Of a DNA stretch of 64,000 nucleotides, positions 37,310 through 49,660 are shown one piece after another (position 1 is the stretch's first letter; each line of letters starts with the position of its first letter). Origin of the DNA: Nageia nagi. Taxonomy: Eukaryota > Pinophyta. The DNA lies in assembly GCA_050084985.1 (NCBI GenBank), contig JBITNC010000001.1, forward strand, positions 21,390,001 through 21,454,000. The letters are read 5' to 3'. A program made the translations under genes and the position numbers. The notes beneath the pieces are model-generated. The model was given only the letters and a program-made list of their open reading frames with translations. It searched no databases and was not told the origin of the DNA.

Positions 37310-37774
37310 ATGAAACCTCCTATGCAAAATTCAAAAGGGAAATCATCATCCACCTTTGCTAGGCAAGGGCATAATCATAAAGGTATGAGATGGAAATCAA
37401 AATCCAAAGATGATTACAATGATGGAATGCAATCTTTGGAACAACCTAAGAGGGTGGTAGATCATATAATGAAAGAAAACCTAAAGCCTAAGTTAATAAA
37501 ATATGATAAGTATAGACATCATGTTTATCATCATCACTTAGGGTATAATACTAAACATTGCCACCAATTAAATCATGCCTTTCATGATTTGATGGATGAT
37601 AGACAATTTGAAGTAGATATACCTTTATTGATAGATAACAATTTACATCATCTACAAAATACATACATACATTCTACACAATTAAACAATGATGAATTAT
37701 GTTATTTACATAAGGATATTCAATCTCCTTCACATTGTTCACATTGGGGTAGTCGTCCCCCATCTTACTTTTGA
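37310..37774 (+). pseudogene. Second zinc-knuckle-like segment after protease, element A
   Basis: A 154-codon ORF follows the protease at the place where RT should start. It has basic stretches and the word HHHLGYNTKHCHQLNHAFHDLMDD. This lines up with the gag zinc knuckle and its downstream helix (in B, GHNTNKCQTLQHKIQDLID) with the first Cys lost. So it looks like a second, diverged copy of a gag C-terminal segment, possibly the scar of a recombination that replaced pol. It could also be a real accessory ORF. It ends in His/Pro-rich sequence. Confidence 0.5.
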
Positions 37775-40700
37775 TCTCCTCATGTTCTACATAGATCACA
37801 TTGGGGTAGTTGCCCTCCATCAAAAAAAAAAAAAATTATCAAAACATGATTTAGAAATCACACAAACATCAAAATATGATTAAAAACTAAAATGGTCATA
37901 TCTGATTTTAAAATAGGTTATAATATGTTTATTGCATTTCCATGTCTTCCCCTTTTTCCACCTCATATTCATCTCCCATTATGTTGGAATATTTGATTAT
38001 TAGATTATATTCTAACAATTCATCAAGGCATATATACTATACATTATCCATGATCACTTCCATACCATTATACAAATATGTTTAATACTTATTGTAAAAG
38101 AAATAGTTTATGAAATTAATATTCTTATTGACTTTACCAACCTTCATCATGAAATTTTTGAAATTTTGGATGATAAAAAAAACATGATTATGATACACTT
38201 AGGGTTATTACGGACTCATACACATTTTCACATTTAAATAATCTTAAAACAGTCAAGAATGAGGTGTTACAAGAGCATGATTTCTAGCGAAAGTATTACA
38301 TGTTCATCCTATTATTTGCTTCATCTCAAACCCAAGAATCATTTGATAGTTTTATTAAAAAAAAAAAGAAAAGAAAGAGAAAAGAGATGAAAAAAAAAGG
38401 GAGAAAGTGCTACAATGATTCTTGGGATATAGCGAGATCGAGGGGTTAATCCTCATCGGGGCTATGGATGCCTATCTGCAATGGGGCATACCTTACAAGT
38501 GGCAACATGTCCATATTGTTTAGCGACCTTCTTTCCTATGGACCTCTGTATGTTTCATATGGATGAACTAGCTTATATATTTTATGCTCTTGTGACATTT
38601 AGTTTGAGATTGTCTAGAGATGGAAATAAACATCATTGCACACACATGAGTCTATGATAATTTTGAGAACATCATGACTTTGTTTTTTATCATCTAAAGA
38701 AGAAAAAATCTAATGGTGATTGGTTAATATGGTCAACTTGAATATTATGATCATTACATTTCTTCATCATCCCATACCTCCATCCCATGCTATTTATTAT
38801 TACATAGTAATTAATATTACACTTATGTTTATCAATGCCTTGATGAGTTGATTAGTTTATCTCTCTAAATACTCAATACATCCTATGTCTATTCATTTGT
38901 TATACTATTTTCATATTAACATCCACCACCACCCCATACACGTTATACTATACCAAATTTTATATTTTATTATCCAACATCCATATATTTCCTAATCCAT
39001 CTTTATCGATTATTAAATTGGAGGTGCTTCCATATTATTTGAGAAAAAGAGCGAGTAATTGCTCTCCCCATTAATATGGGAGTCAACATTGTTGTTGTTA
39101 AAACCTTTTTCTTCTATTCTTATCTACAAGTTTAAGCAAGAAATTGCCCTTAGTAGATTGATAAAAGTCAATCCTAGAACATTGTTAAATTTTATAGCTT
39201 CCATTATTCTTTGGGATCGAGAATAAGAAATTGTTCTCCCCATTGAATTGGAAGTCAATGTTCTTTTCCTATCATATCCCATCCATTTCAACCCCTTAGA
39301 ACATTGTTAAAAAGCTTCCATCATTCTTGGGGATCGAGAGTAAGAAATTGCTCTTCCCTTTGAATTGGAAGTCGATGTTCTTCTTCCCTTTTCATTCATT
39401 ATCATCTACCCATAAATTGAATGTGTGCTACACCTTGTTCCATATCCTTTTGTATAGGTTATCATAAAATAAAAAGTATTAGTAGACAAACCTGGTAAAT
39501 GATACAATCTAATACTACAATTTTTTAAATCATTATCCCTAAATTTGAACATATTTAATAATATCCAAATCAACATCGATGATTGAAATAATAATAAAAC
39601 TAATAACAATAATTGAAAAACTTATTCAATCTTGAGATACACCATCAATGTGTGGCACATCAAAGTACATTCATGATTAAAGTCTAATAATCATGCTTTT
39701 AAATGTCTTAAGAATGAATAATAAAATACATAATACAATCATCTATCATTATGTTGATCCTTGTAGTAAACTTGAGTTTGTATCATCATCTCAATAAATG
39801 AGGTAGAATGCATTTGTCTTGTTTTCAAGTCATGTTCAACAAAAAACCTCAATCATGGAAAAACATATTTCTAATGATTTTTGCAAGAAATGATCATGAA
39901 ACCCATTCTACTGGGGCAAATAGCAGAATTATCAAACATTAAAATGTTATCTACTTTGAAAGGACTCCACGTCACATACATGCTAATGGCATAGAGCCTA
40001 TGGAATATAGTGTTCCATAAAATAGCGTGTTGTAGACAAGCATGAGTACTTAGTAAAATGTAGAACCTATTTTCAAAATACTTTGATTGTGAAAATTCAA
40101 AAGTTTATGTTTGATTATAACTTGGGGCAACTATGATTGTCCATGATCCAAAGCAAATCATTTGCCTCTACCATCAACCAACAAAATCAAGATTTAAAAT
40201 ATTCATACATAAGTTAATAAACTCAAGTGTATGAATCTTGACTTAACCACTTACCAACCTCAAGTATATTATCATCTACTTATGAGTATAGTGGTATTTG
40301 TATAATTCTACAATGATAACATATTAGTTTGTTTGTATCTTCTTAAGATACATGACTATGTTTGCTCACCACATCATGTATCACATATGCATTTACGTTT
40401 ATGAAAAAATCATATGTGATTACACACAAGTGTCAACCATTCGTCATATTCATACATCATGTATATGTACTCATGGGAATAAGTCAAAACAAAAAAGAAG
40501 ATAACAAAATAAACATATGAACTCGATCATAAATAATTTCATCATGAATCCTTGATAGGACAAACACCATTTATTGTTTATGATCTTACAATGAATCACA
40601 AACTTCCTAGTTCAAATCATATGTCATGTTATGCATGTTTAGTCATCACTTATTGTTATACGTATTCAAAGAAACCCTAGTCATAAAAAAACATGATTCC

Positions 40701-42277
40701 AATGATTTTTGTAGAACATATTCTTCTAGAGTAATAACATAATAATTAAAATTTCAATTAGTGCACACAAAAGGGACTTCATGTCAGATACCTGACTTGG
40801 ATCCATACATTCCCTTAGGATAAACACAAGACACCCATGTAAGGATATATGGGAACAAGCCTTTAGTACCCATTTGGTGCACAACCAACATGTGTTCAAA
40901 ATAATTCAATTACAAAGCTCAAGAAATCATACCTGGATAACTGGGGTAAATACAATTTCCCATGACCTAAAGTCAAACCTTATGTTCACCTATAAATGAT
41001 TGAAACAATAAGGTTAGAATCATTCGTACATTCAACTTACTTGTTCACTAGCTAATATCTAATAGTCTATCATCATCGTCACTCACATCATTAGTTAGTT
41101 TAAAAAGGGACCATAATGCTAAGAAAAGAACCACAATCAAAGTAAGCCCATGATCACTTAGTAAGACCATGGCTACTTCTCTCTTAAAATGTACTCAAAA
41201 CATTGTTAATTAGAAAATTGAAAGTTATATGTCTACTCACGGTTAAGGTAATTAGGATTGCCTATAACCTGAAATAAGATGTTTATGCTCAATATGATTC
41301 TAAAAACACTTATGCAAAAGATCATCATGAAACCCATTCTGCTAGGTCAAAAGCAGAGAAAAATGAAAGATGACTTGTATATACAAAATAAGCTTCCTAT
41401 CACATACTCACTTCGACATGCGAAGACAAACTAGAGTCTTGTCACGTAACTACCATAAACAGCACACAATATGGAGATAAACACAAGTGAAGTTTTGATA
41501 TACAACATCACTATCTCAAAATTGTATACATCAAATAAGCTTACCATCACATACTCACTTCGGTATGCAGAGACAAACTAGAGTCTTGTCATGCAACCAC
41601 CATAAACAGCACACAATATGGAGATGGACACAAGTTTAGTTTTGATGTATTACAATATCATTTTCAAAATGTATCAATTGCAAAAGTTAAAAAAAAAAAA
41701 AAATCATATTCAATCATGGCGAGGGCTATCCTCATGACAACATCGGATGATGAAATATGTATAAATAATAAGTTTTGATTTAGAGAAGCTATAATTATAT
41801 CCTACTAAAAGATCTTAAGCTTTATATGAAAAAGATTTTGATGATATTTCTTAAAAATATCATTAACATTTACAAATATCAAAGAAGATAAAATGTGATG
41901 TATCATTATTACAGGAGATCATCTTGAAACCCCATTGCCGGGACAAAGGACAACACCATCCAAACCCATATACTAAAGGGGACTTATACGGTACATGTGC
42001 ACTTAGACATGTAGAACAACATAACAAAAATGTCATCTAGCTATCACATAAGCTCAACACATTGTCATACCAAAACCAGTCACTTCTGAAGTATATTCAA
42101 ATTTGTTTTCAAAACTACATCAAATGTAAAATGAAAACACATTTTATCATAATTTGATAAATCAAAATTTTGATTCATTTAAGAAATTGAGTCAAAACTT
42201 ATATCACAATCAAACAACAATGCTTCTCATTTTATATTTTTGAAATCATCAACCACATATTTTTGGTTTATAATTTC
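37775..42277. other. 3' noncoding region of element A (4.5 kb), no pol
   Basis: No RT, RNase H or integrase motif is present on either strand. Blocks 38200-38600 and 41315-42291 match B at 57330-57720 and 61598-62588. Between them are decayed repeats. A phrase like 'gatcatgaaacccattctac' recurs at about 39892, 41320 and 41928. A 'gagtaattgctctcccc' unit recurs at 39051, 39218 and 39335. The region probably carries cis-acting sequence and expanded filler. Confidence 0.65.
41388..41680. repeat. 147-bp tandem repeat near 3' end of element A
   Basis: 'aagctt..ccatcacatactcacttcg' begins at about 41390 and again 147 bp later. Both copies contain 'gagacaaactagagtcttg' or a close variant and 'cataaacagcacacaatat'. 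Element B has the same two-copy array (61675-61965, period 146), so the duplication predates the split of A and B. Confidence 0.9.
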
Positions 42278-42291
42278 AAAAAGGGGCAAAA
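42278..42291 (+). other. Polypurine tract of element A
   Basis: AAAAAGGGGCAAAA abuts the 3' LTR start TGTAGACAC. Element B has AAAAAGGGACAAAA in the same place (62575-62588). It is the expected plus-strand primer. Confidence 0.85.
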
Positions 42292-43119
42292 TGTAGACAC
42301 TTAAAAATGTCCCCTTCTTAACTAGTAAATATTGAAATAATCATAACTCTTTATACAAGCCTAAAACAAGCTTGAAAACTTTATTATTGGATAGCTCTCA
42401 TCGAGTACATGCAAAATGAGTGGTCACATGACCCCTTTTCGATAAAAATTGACTATTTGGCGATCATTTTAATATTGTTATAAAATTGTTAACCAGTCAC
42501 TAGCGTTCGCCTTGAAACGCCGGCGTTCGACCTCCAAACGCCGATGACTCTGTAACAACTGAATAGAAGCCAAAATGGTGAGGGAAAGTTGGAACACTTC
42601 ATTTCTCCAAGATGAGGTGGATAGAGGGGGTCAGTTACGACCTATGGTGGCTATTCACTTCCTCTTACCAGCCTTGAAACATCTCATCCAAAATCTATAA
42701 ACATAAGCCAATAGAAAGCAATATGGACCCCAATTGAACCCATTTTTGAAGTAGGGTAATGCTACAAAAATATCGTGAGCTTATAAATTTTATTGTTTTA
42801 TGCTAGTTTCATTTTAATACTTGTTACACATAGATGCTTTGATGTTATTATCTTTTGCATGTGTGTAGGATTTACAGGTTGTCTACATCAAGAAGAGAAG
42901 CAAGCAACCCAAAAACAATTGGAGATCTAATACTCTTATTTTGGCACATACATTTGTAAAAGTCCCTTCTAAGGGCAAATTGTAGTTTGAACTAAGATTG
43001 AATATCATTTTGCAATTACAACATGTCTATCTATGTTATATAATTTGAGGTTCAATGAAGATTGAAGAATAATTGTATTTTATGTTATTCTACATTCCAG
43101 CTCAATTTTCATTGCAACA
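42292..43119 (+). repeat. 3' LTR of element A (828 bp)
   Basis: It matches the 5' LTR 31181-32027, ends ATTGCAACA and is followed by the target duplication ATATC (43120-43124). It has one roughly 20-bp minisatellite unit fewer than the 5' LTR (three units at about 42498-42548), which explains most of the length difference. TATA box at 42696-42705. Confidence 0.92.
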
Positions 43120-43645
43120 ATATCATACTCTTATATCATTTAAGAAATATCTAGCTATCTATATTTTTTCATACATAGATGTAAATGGAGATAAGAGAGT
43201 CATGATTGATGAAGGGTTAGCTATTAATGTGGTACCTACAATAATGCTTCATAATCTTAATATCCCATTATCTTATTTGAGCACTCCCACTTTAGCCATT
43301 AGAGAGTTCAATAATACTTTGTCTACAACTTTAGGTGTAGTTGTGATTCCTATTAAGGTCAAAGTGAGATCAGTTCCTACACCTTACCATGTTGTTGAGG
43401 GTGAGATGTAGTATAATATTATTTTGGAGTGATCTTGGATTGATGAAATGGATGGTGTTTCCTCTTTGATACATGATTGCTTTAAGTATGTGTATGGTGT
43501 TAAGACTCATTCTATTCCAATGGATTCTCTCCCCTTTAGCCATTACAAATTTATTCAAGCTCCCAATCCATTTTCTATATTGATTTTATTTCATGTCACT
43601 ATCCTTATGAACGATAATTCCAATCAAATATCATCTAGTTCATAA
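43120..43645 (+). pseudogene. Protease of gypsy element C
   Basis: The reading resumes on the right of element A. The aspartic protease active site is at about 43199-43230, VMIDEGLAINVVP, with the Asp codon at 43208-43210. It is followed by LNIPLSYLSTP, AIREFNNTLSTTLG and HVVEGEM, all with counterparts in the proteases of A and B. The residue after Gly is Leu instead of Ser. A stop at 43409-43411 and others break the frame. The ORF that seems to start at 43073 is an artefact because its first 47 bases belong to the LTR of A. Position between gag and RT agrees with the gypsy order. Confidence 0.82.
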
Positions 43646-44790
43646 GCTCCTTAATCTCCATATCCTCATCCTAGTCCATCTCTCTAGTATCAACCTTCAT
43701 CATTATCACCTCCATTAAATGTACCTCACCCTATGCATCTTAATGGTAAATATTCCATTGATTCTTAATCATTACATTCATCAGGTTCTAGACCTCATAT
43801 CAAGAAGTCTCAACCCAAGTCCTCTCATCCTCAATCTTATAATCAAGTTTTCCCACCTCATGACCACTTTGAACTTCCCAAGAGGAAGAGTGTCATGCTT
43901 TTGACTTTGATCATGTCACCCAAGATAATAATGATGAACATGATGATTCTAATACTTACCCTATTTTGGTGCAATATGCTAACCTTAGCCTATGATAATA
44001 TTGAATTGAGCATGTGTTATGTAATGTCAAGTCATTCAAGGATTTCAATCGACCTTAGGATGCTTCCATCATCATTGGATCTATCATTCCTTTAGGTAAA
44101 AGTATAAAAAATTATTTTTTATTTATGATGATGTTGATTCTCCATATGATGTCTCTTTTGACCATCCTATGAAAGAGAGATTTTATGGTAAATTTTATTA
44201 CTTGTCATGTCTTGATTTTGTTAAATGATATTTTTAGTATTGTAAATGGCAAGGTTATGAGTTGGACAAGTTTGAGCAAGGTATGATCAATGCCTTCTAA
44301 ACCACTTTTCAAGCTGGTCATGATAAGAGAGGCCTTGGTTTCAAAGGTCCCAAATCCTCCATTCTTGAAGAAGAGTTTGCCAACCTTGACATTCATGATC
44401 AATCTTTTGATGTTGATGATATTGGTTTTTATTTTCTCCCTTCTAGTCCTAGTTGATCATATTGTTTTATCCCATTTGATTTTTTTGATGATACTTTGTA
44501 TTTAGATTTAGTCATTTCTATCAATATGATTTCTCTTTATGAGATTAATTATTTTTATCATCCCCTTATTAGTGACTCTTCAATTATAATCAATCCTAAA
44601 TCCATGGATTTATCCTTACCACCATCAGGTTTCTTTTCACCATGTGATGTTTATTTCCCTTCTCATAGTCCTTTGATGAAGCATATTTCTTATGTTTTAT
44701 GTCTTGTATTATTGATACTATTGAATATTAGTACTCATATATTCCCTTCCTTAAGCATATTGAAGGAGGATCCCACATGCATGTTAGGGG
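43646..44790 (+). pseudogene. Protease-RT linker of element C with G-patch-like motif
   Basis: This is decayed, frameshifted spacer coding sequence. A Pro/Ser/His-rich part is followed by an acidic part (DFDHVTQDNNDEHDD). At about 44244-44360 there is CKWQGYELDKFEQG and then KRGLGFKGPKSS, a pattern like the Gly-rich G-patch domain found in some retroelement polyproteins. B has CNWQG, stop, GLGRYEQG and KRGLDYQ at the same position between protease and RT (51655-51765). Function in C is lost. Confidence 0.5.
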
Positions 44791-45283
44791 CCTAGTTGAG
44801 ATTGATGTTAGCAATGATCTTGAGAATCTTAAGATCATCTATGTTAGTGATATTTTTAATGATTACAAGCATGAATTAGCTAAGTCCATTTTTATTGAGT
44901 GTCATAAAATATTTTCCTTCAATTACATTAACATGATAGGTTTAGATCCTAACCATATCATGCATAACATTATGACTTATCCTAATGCCAAATTGATTAA
45001 GTAAAAACCTAGAAAGTTTAATCAAGCCTAATCTCTTTTGATCAAGGATGAGATTTAAAAGCTTTTGAAGGCTCCTTTCATAAAATATATTGATTGCCCC
45101 AAGTGGGTCTCCAACATGGTTCCTATAAATTGATCTGAAGGTCATATTCATATTTCCATTAATTTTCATGATGTTAATAAGGCATGTCCTAAGGATGAAT
45201 TCCCACTACCCAACATTGATATCATAGCTAATAATACTATGGGGTATGAGATGTCTCTTATGGATGGTTTGTCAGGTTATAAC
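44791..45283 (+). pseudogene. N-terminal half of RT of element C
   Basis: Readable words are GLDPNHIMHNIM, NAKLIK, a variant of the EEIxKLLxAxFI helix, WVSNMVPI, CPKDEFPLPNIDIIAN and MSLMDGLSGYN. These are the first RT blocks of a Ty3/gypsy element and match the RT of B. The reading stops at the codon for Asn at 45281-45283, where element B is inserted. It resumes at 63439 with the Gln-Ile that normally follows. Several stops are present. Confidence 0.85.
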
Positions 45284-46131
45284 TATAGACACCTAAAAAT
45301 GTCCCTTTTTAAATAGTAAATATTGAAATAATCATAACTCTTCGTGACAATATAAAATAGGTTTAAAAAACCATATTATTGGATAGCTCCCATCGAGTAC
45401 ATGCAAAATGGGTGGTCACATGACTCTTTTTAGGTAAAATTGGCTATTTGGTGGTCATTTTAATATTGTTACAAAAATTGAAAACCAGTCACTAGTGACC
45501 CAAAACAGTCGCTAGCATTTTGAGGTGATCACCAGTGTTCGCTTAGTAATCATCGACGACTCTGTAACAGTTGAACAAGAAACCAAAATAGTGAGAGAAA
45601 GTTGAAACGTTTCATTCTTCCAAGATGATGTGGATAGAGGGGGTTAGTTATGACCTACAATGGCTTTTCACTTCCCCTTACCAGCCTTGGAACATCTCAC
45701 CCAAAATCTATAAATACAAGCTAATACAAAGCAATACAGACCCATCTTGACCCATTTTTGAAGTAGGGTAATGCTGCCAAAATCTTGTGAGCTCATACCT
45801 TTTATTGTTTTATGTTAGCTTCAATTTAATACATGTCATACATAGATGCTTTGATGTTATTGTCTTTTGCATGTGTGTAGGATTTACAGGTTGTCCATAT
45901 TAAGGAGAGAAGTAAGCAAATAAAAAATAATGAAGATCTAATACCTTCATTTTGGCAAATGGCATTTGTAAAAGTCCCTTCCAAGGGCAAATTATAGTTT
46001 GAGCTGAAAATCAATATCAATTTACAATTACAGCATTTCTATCTATTTTACATAATTTGAGGTTCAGTGAAAATTTAAGAATAATTGCATTTCATGTTAT
46101 TCTACATTCCAGCTCTATTTTCACTGCAACA
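45284..46131 (+). repeat. 5' LTR of element B (848 bp)
   Basis: It begins TATAGACACC, where the conserved TG start has become TA by one G-to-A change, and ends CTGCAACA. TATA box TATAAATA at 45709-45716. The minisatellite region around 45487-45560 is the most diverged part relative to the 3' LTR, while the flanks are close to identical. Confidence 0.92.
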
Positions 46132-46134
46132 TTC

Positions 46135-46151
46135 TGGCATTAGAAGGAGGG
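46135..46151 (+). other. Primer-site region of element B
   Basis: TGGCATTAGAAGGAGGG starts 3 bp after the LTR end, at the same place as the site of element A (32031). The common core is TGG(T/C)..TAGAAGGAGGG. Confidence 0.55.
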
Positions 46152-46290
46152 CCCTTCAATTATTGATAGGGAGGTTTTTTGTTTATGTTAAAAATGATTT
46201 TACCTTTCTATTATCTAGTTTATTTGAATTTCTCCATATACTGACTTTAAATTTTGCATTCTATGCTTTTTAGGAAATCTATTGCAGAAA

Positions 46291-46460
46291 TGCCAATGAT
46301 TGGAATCAGACATCGGTGACTCAAAAGGAACGCCAGTGATTTACAAAGTAATCTAGACTAAACATCGATAATTTCATTATAAATGCCAATGATTGGAATC
46401 AGACACTGGTGACTCAGAATAAACACCAACGATCTCTGTTTAAATGTCAGTGACTCATAC
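46291..46460. repeat. 20-bp minisatellite in leader of element B
   Basis: Units with a core like YRYCRGTGACT start at 46291, 46311, 46331, about 46363, 46384, 46404, 46424 and 46445. It is homologous in place and motif to 32181-32320 in element A. An (AT)n microsatellite follows at about 46498-46517. Confidence 0.88.
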
Positions 46461-47724
46461 TCCAGGTCATATTGTCTCCTTTTGTCATTTCTAAAAATAT
46501 ATATATATATATATATAATAAAATATATAATATATTGTTAAAATGGAAGGATACTTTTGAATGTGATTCCTTTGCCTAGAATGCATATAAGAAGGATAGA
46601 AAAGATTAAATGCATATTTTTTATTAATTTATATTATGTATAATGTTATGTATTTATTTTCATGTTTTGGGTGAAGGGTATGTACACATTAATACTTTTT
46701 ATCTTGTCTACTTATGCTCTCCCTTTGTGCTTCATGTGATCTAAGGTGACTAGAATAGACCTAATAAGAAGGAGTAATTAATTCTTCTTTTCTTTCACAT
46801 TCACACTATCATTAATTTGGTTAATTTATCCACACATAATGACCTCTTACCAAGTTTGCCCTTACCACTCCATTGGAGGTTGAAGGGATATGTGACTCTT
46901 GGAGGAGTAATTGAACCTCACTTAATTAATTTATCTACACTTAATGGCTTTTTACTAAGTCTGCTCTTGCCACTCCATTGGAGGTTGAAGAGATATGTGA
47001 CTAGTAAGAAGAGGAAATTTATCACATATAAAAATTTTACAGCTGGAAGGAGTTAATGAACATCATTAAGAGGTTGGATAATGAATCACATTATAATTAA
47101 AAAGAACAACAGGGTTTATTAAGGTCAAGATTCACTTAAAATAAACTTTGATTGCATCACATTAAGATAAGATAAGTGAATAGACATGAATGTTTGGGAG
47201 GGTAGTATGTATAAATGTATTTTACTTGTTTAAATGCATTTCATAAGACCTTAAAGAAATAATTGAACATTAACGAGTTGGATGTCACTACCAACCATTA
47301 ATTCTTACTTCTTTGTAACCATCGACATAACACACTTGAAGCCATAGAGCTAGTTACACTTGGAAGTGATGACCAAGGTAACTTTCCTTTAGGTAGGAGT
47401 CAAAAAAGAGACTCATCTAGAACCAAGCCAAAAGCCATAGAGACTTGTAAACATTAATTAGGATTACCCAACCTACTTTGTTTAACACTTGACTAGTCAA
47501 AATAAACTAGGAAAATTAAAAAGATTAAAAATGAACAACTCATATTGTTCATTTAAGTCAGACATTAAAAATATGTGAAAAAGTTAAGAAGATAATCACA
47601 TCGTTAAAAGTAAGTTTGCATATAGGCTGTTTGTGCATTAAATTGTTTTCTCGAAAACATAATATAAAAGATAAAAATAGAGTTTCTTTTTTTACGATAT
47701 TTGTTTATAATATATATAAAAAAA
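46461..47724 (+). other. Untranslated leader of element B
   Basis: It matches the leader of A up to about 47705 and holds no conserved ORF. A local duplication repeats 'tgccactccattggaggttgaa' at about 46860 and 46970, absent from A. The gag ATG follows at 47725. Confidence 0.75.
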
Positions 47725-49660
47725 ATGGTTCAAACTAGAAGTATGGCCGCTAAGAAAATGCGAGAAAACCCATTTGAAATACAAGAAATAGATCCAGACA
47801 ATATGGATCTGATAGAGTCTTCGGTTAGGAGGCCACCTCCTTTAGATGAATCAGATCCATGGGTAGTTTGTTATGAAAGTAAAGATTGGGATTGGGGTTA
47901 TAATCAATCTAGATTGCAAAGACAAAGTATAGAAGATCCTATTACCAAGGCTAGAATGCAAGTGTTAGATGAAGAGTTAATTGAAATTCATCATCACCTA
48001 GCTAATTATAGGGCTATTCCTAAGGTGTCTTCTAGTTTATCGAGAGATGTAGAAAAACTAAATCATAGGCATGATAACTTAGAAATGGACGAGGATAAAT
48101 CTCAGGCTGAAACCATAGTGGTACCAGAGATTGAGCTGTATAAAATTAAATATGAAAGAGTCATTCGTCAATTATCAGATGGTAAAAAAGTCAGTTCTTT
48201 AATATGAAAAGAGGGATCTTATTTTTCTCATAAATCTCTTGAATTAGGAAAAAATGAAGTATTAATACCTATGAGTAATTTATCTCAAAGAGCTCTTTCA
48301 ATGAAGCCAACAGAGAAATCTTTTTCTTCAAATGGAGGATTACATAGAAGGACATCTAAGTTCAAAATAGAAGAGATACCTTCTTATGAAGAACTAAAAG
48401 AACGATAATTATGTAAAACAAAAGCTGGTCAAAATTTCATGAAAATATATGCTAATGATATTAAAAAGGCCATAGAGATGCAATATCTTCTAAATGAAGA
48501 AAATAGAAAAGTTAACGAATTCATTAAAATTCAAGAACAAGAAAATAAATTAAAAGAAATTGAAGATAAACTTCTTAGAGATAAAAGGAAATTCATAGAA
48601 CAAGAACAAGCAAACAAAGAAAGAAATGAGTTCCTGGAATAAGAAAAGAAAAGACTTATAAAGAACATGAGATTCAACTTCATTTACAGGAATTTACAAC
48701 TTAAAGAATTAGAGAATGAAAAAATAATAAGGGAACAATATCCACGTATGGAGAAAGAAAAACAAAGACAATAGGATGAATATCAAAAAATAAAAAATTT
48801 GAAACCCAAAACTCCTAAAGGAAGTCAAATACAAAGATATTGAGATCCTTACTTAGACAAACAAGAAGTGATGGATAAAGAGATAGCCATTTTATTACAA
48901 AAGGAAATGGATAAAGAACTAGAATTTCAAAAATTATATGATAAACAAAAGCAAGATTCCATTAAAAGTTGGGTTGAACAAACCCAAAATCAAATAAAAC
49001 AACCTGATTACAAAGGAAAAGATCTATATGGAAAAAGTATATCCCAAAAACATCCTAAAATCCCTATTTCACGATGTCATTCACCTCTTAAAATATTGCC
49101 TCCACCACCATCAGAGTTTCCTTCTAACTATGAGTCTTACACTTCAAGATCAATTTCGGAAAAGGATCCGAATACTCGAAGATATCATAGACACACTCAA
49201 GGTCGTAGAACCAAAAATGAATTAGAAGACTTTATGAAGGATTTTATAAATCGAGAAATGAATGTTTAAGGACTTCAAAAGTTAAATTATAAAAATATTT
49301 GCAATAAACCTATTCATCCAAGTGTTCCAAAAAAGAAACTACCATATAGGTTTGAATTTCCTAAAATAGAATCATTTAAGGGAAGAGAAGACCCTAAAGA
49401 ACACTTGAGAAAATTTACACTTTCTAGTTATCAGATAGCCAATGATGACTTATTCATGTTACGTATATTTCCTATGACACTCGCAGGTCAAGCTTTAGAT
49501 TGGTATAATAGTTTACCCATACATAGTTTATATACGTTCGAACAATTGGCTAATCAATTTTTAGAATATTTTAGAATCAATATTAAAGAAAGATCTTCAA
49601 TTACTAATCTTACAAGATTACAATAGTTTCCTGATGAAACTATACAAGATTACATCTCAA
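47725..49660 (+). pseudogene. gag of element B, main frame
   Basis: The start is ATG 47725 (MVQTRSMAAKK), just after the point where similarity to A ends. One frame runs to about 49660 with stops at about 48205, 48405, 48640, 48771, 48841, 49267 and 49624. Most fit CAA, CAG or CGA becoming a stop. An acidic N-terminus leads into a Lys/Glu-rich coiled-coil-like region (48439-48960). The gag core (49290-49660) has ICNKPIHPSVP, EDPKEHLRKF, FPMTLAGQALDWYNSLP and YISRWR. A frameshift at about 49663-49675 ends this frame. Confidence 0.85.

Larger units (their letters stand above)
31181..43119 (+). mobile_element. LTR retrotransposon A (11.9 kb), non-autonomous, nested in C
   Basis: Two similar LTRs (31181-32027 and 42292-43119) start TGTAGACAC and end GCAACA. 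ATATC flanks the element on both sides (31176-31180 and 43120-43124). A primer-site-like TGGTGCTAG lies 3 bp inside and a polypurine tract directly before the 3' LTR. The inside codes for gag and an aspartic protease only. I could read no RT, RNase H or integrase in the 5 kb between protease and the 3' LTR. It shares LTR, leader, parts of the 3' region and polypurine tract with element B and was probably mobilised by a B-like partner. Confidence 0.9.

Noticed and set aside
37826-37840. A-rich runs (also 38357, 41688, 57440) as possible poly(A) tails of LINE or SINE insertions
   Set aside because: No target duplication, RT or Pol III promoter boxes next to them; the runs lie inside A and B.
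43073-43411. ORF of 112 codons taken as one gene
   Set aside because: Its first part is the LTR end of element A (the same peptide start occurs at 31981 and 46085); only the part after 43120 is real, the protease of element C.
46498-46517. (AT)n microsatellite
   Set aside because: Simple repeat in an AT-rich leader; no further meaning seen.
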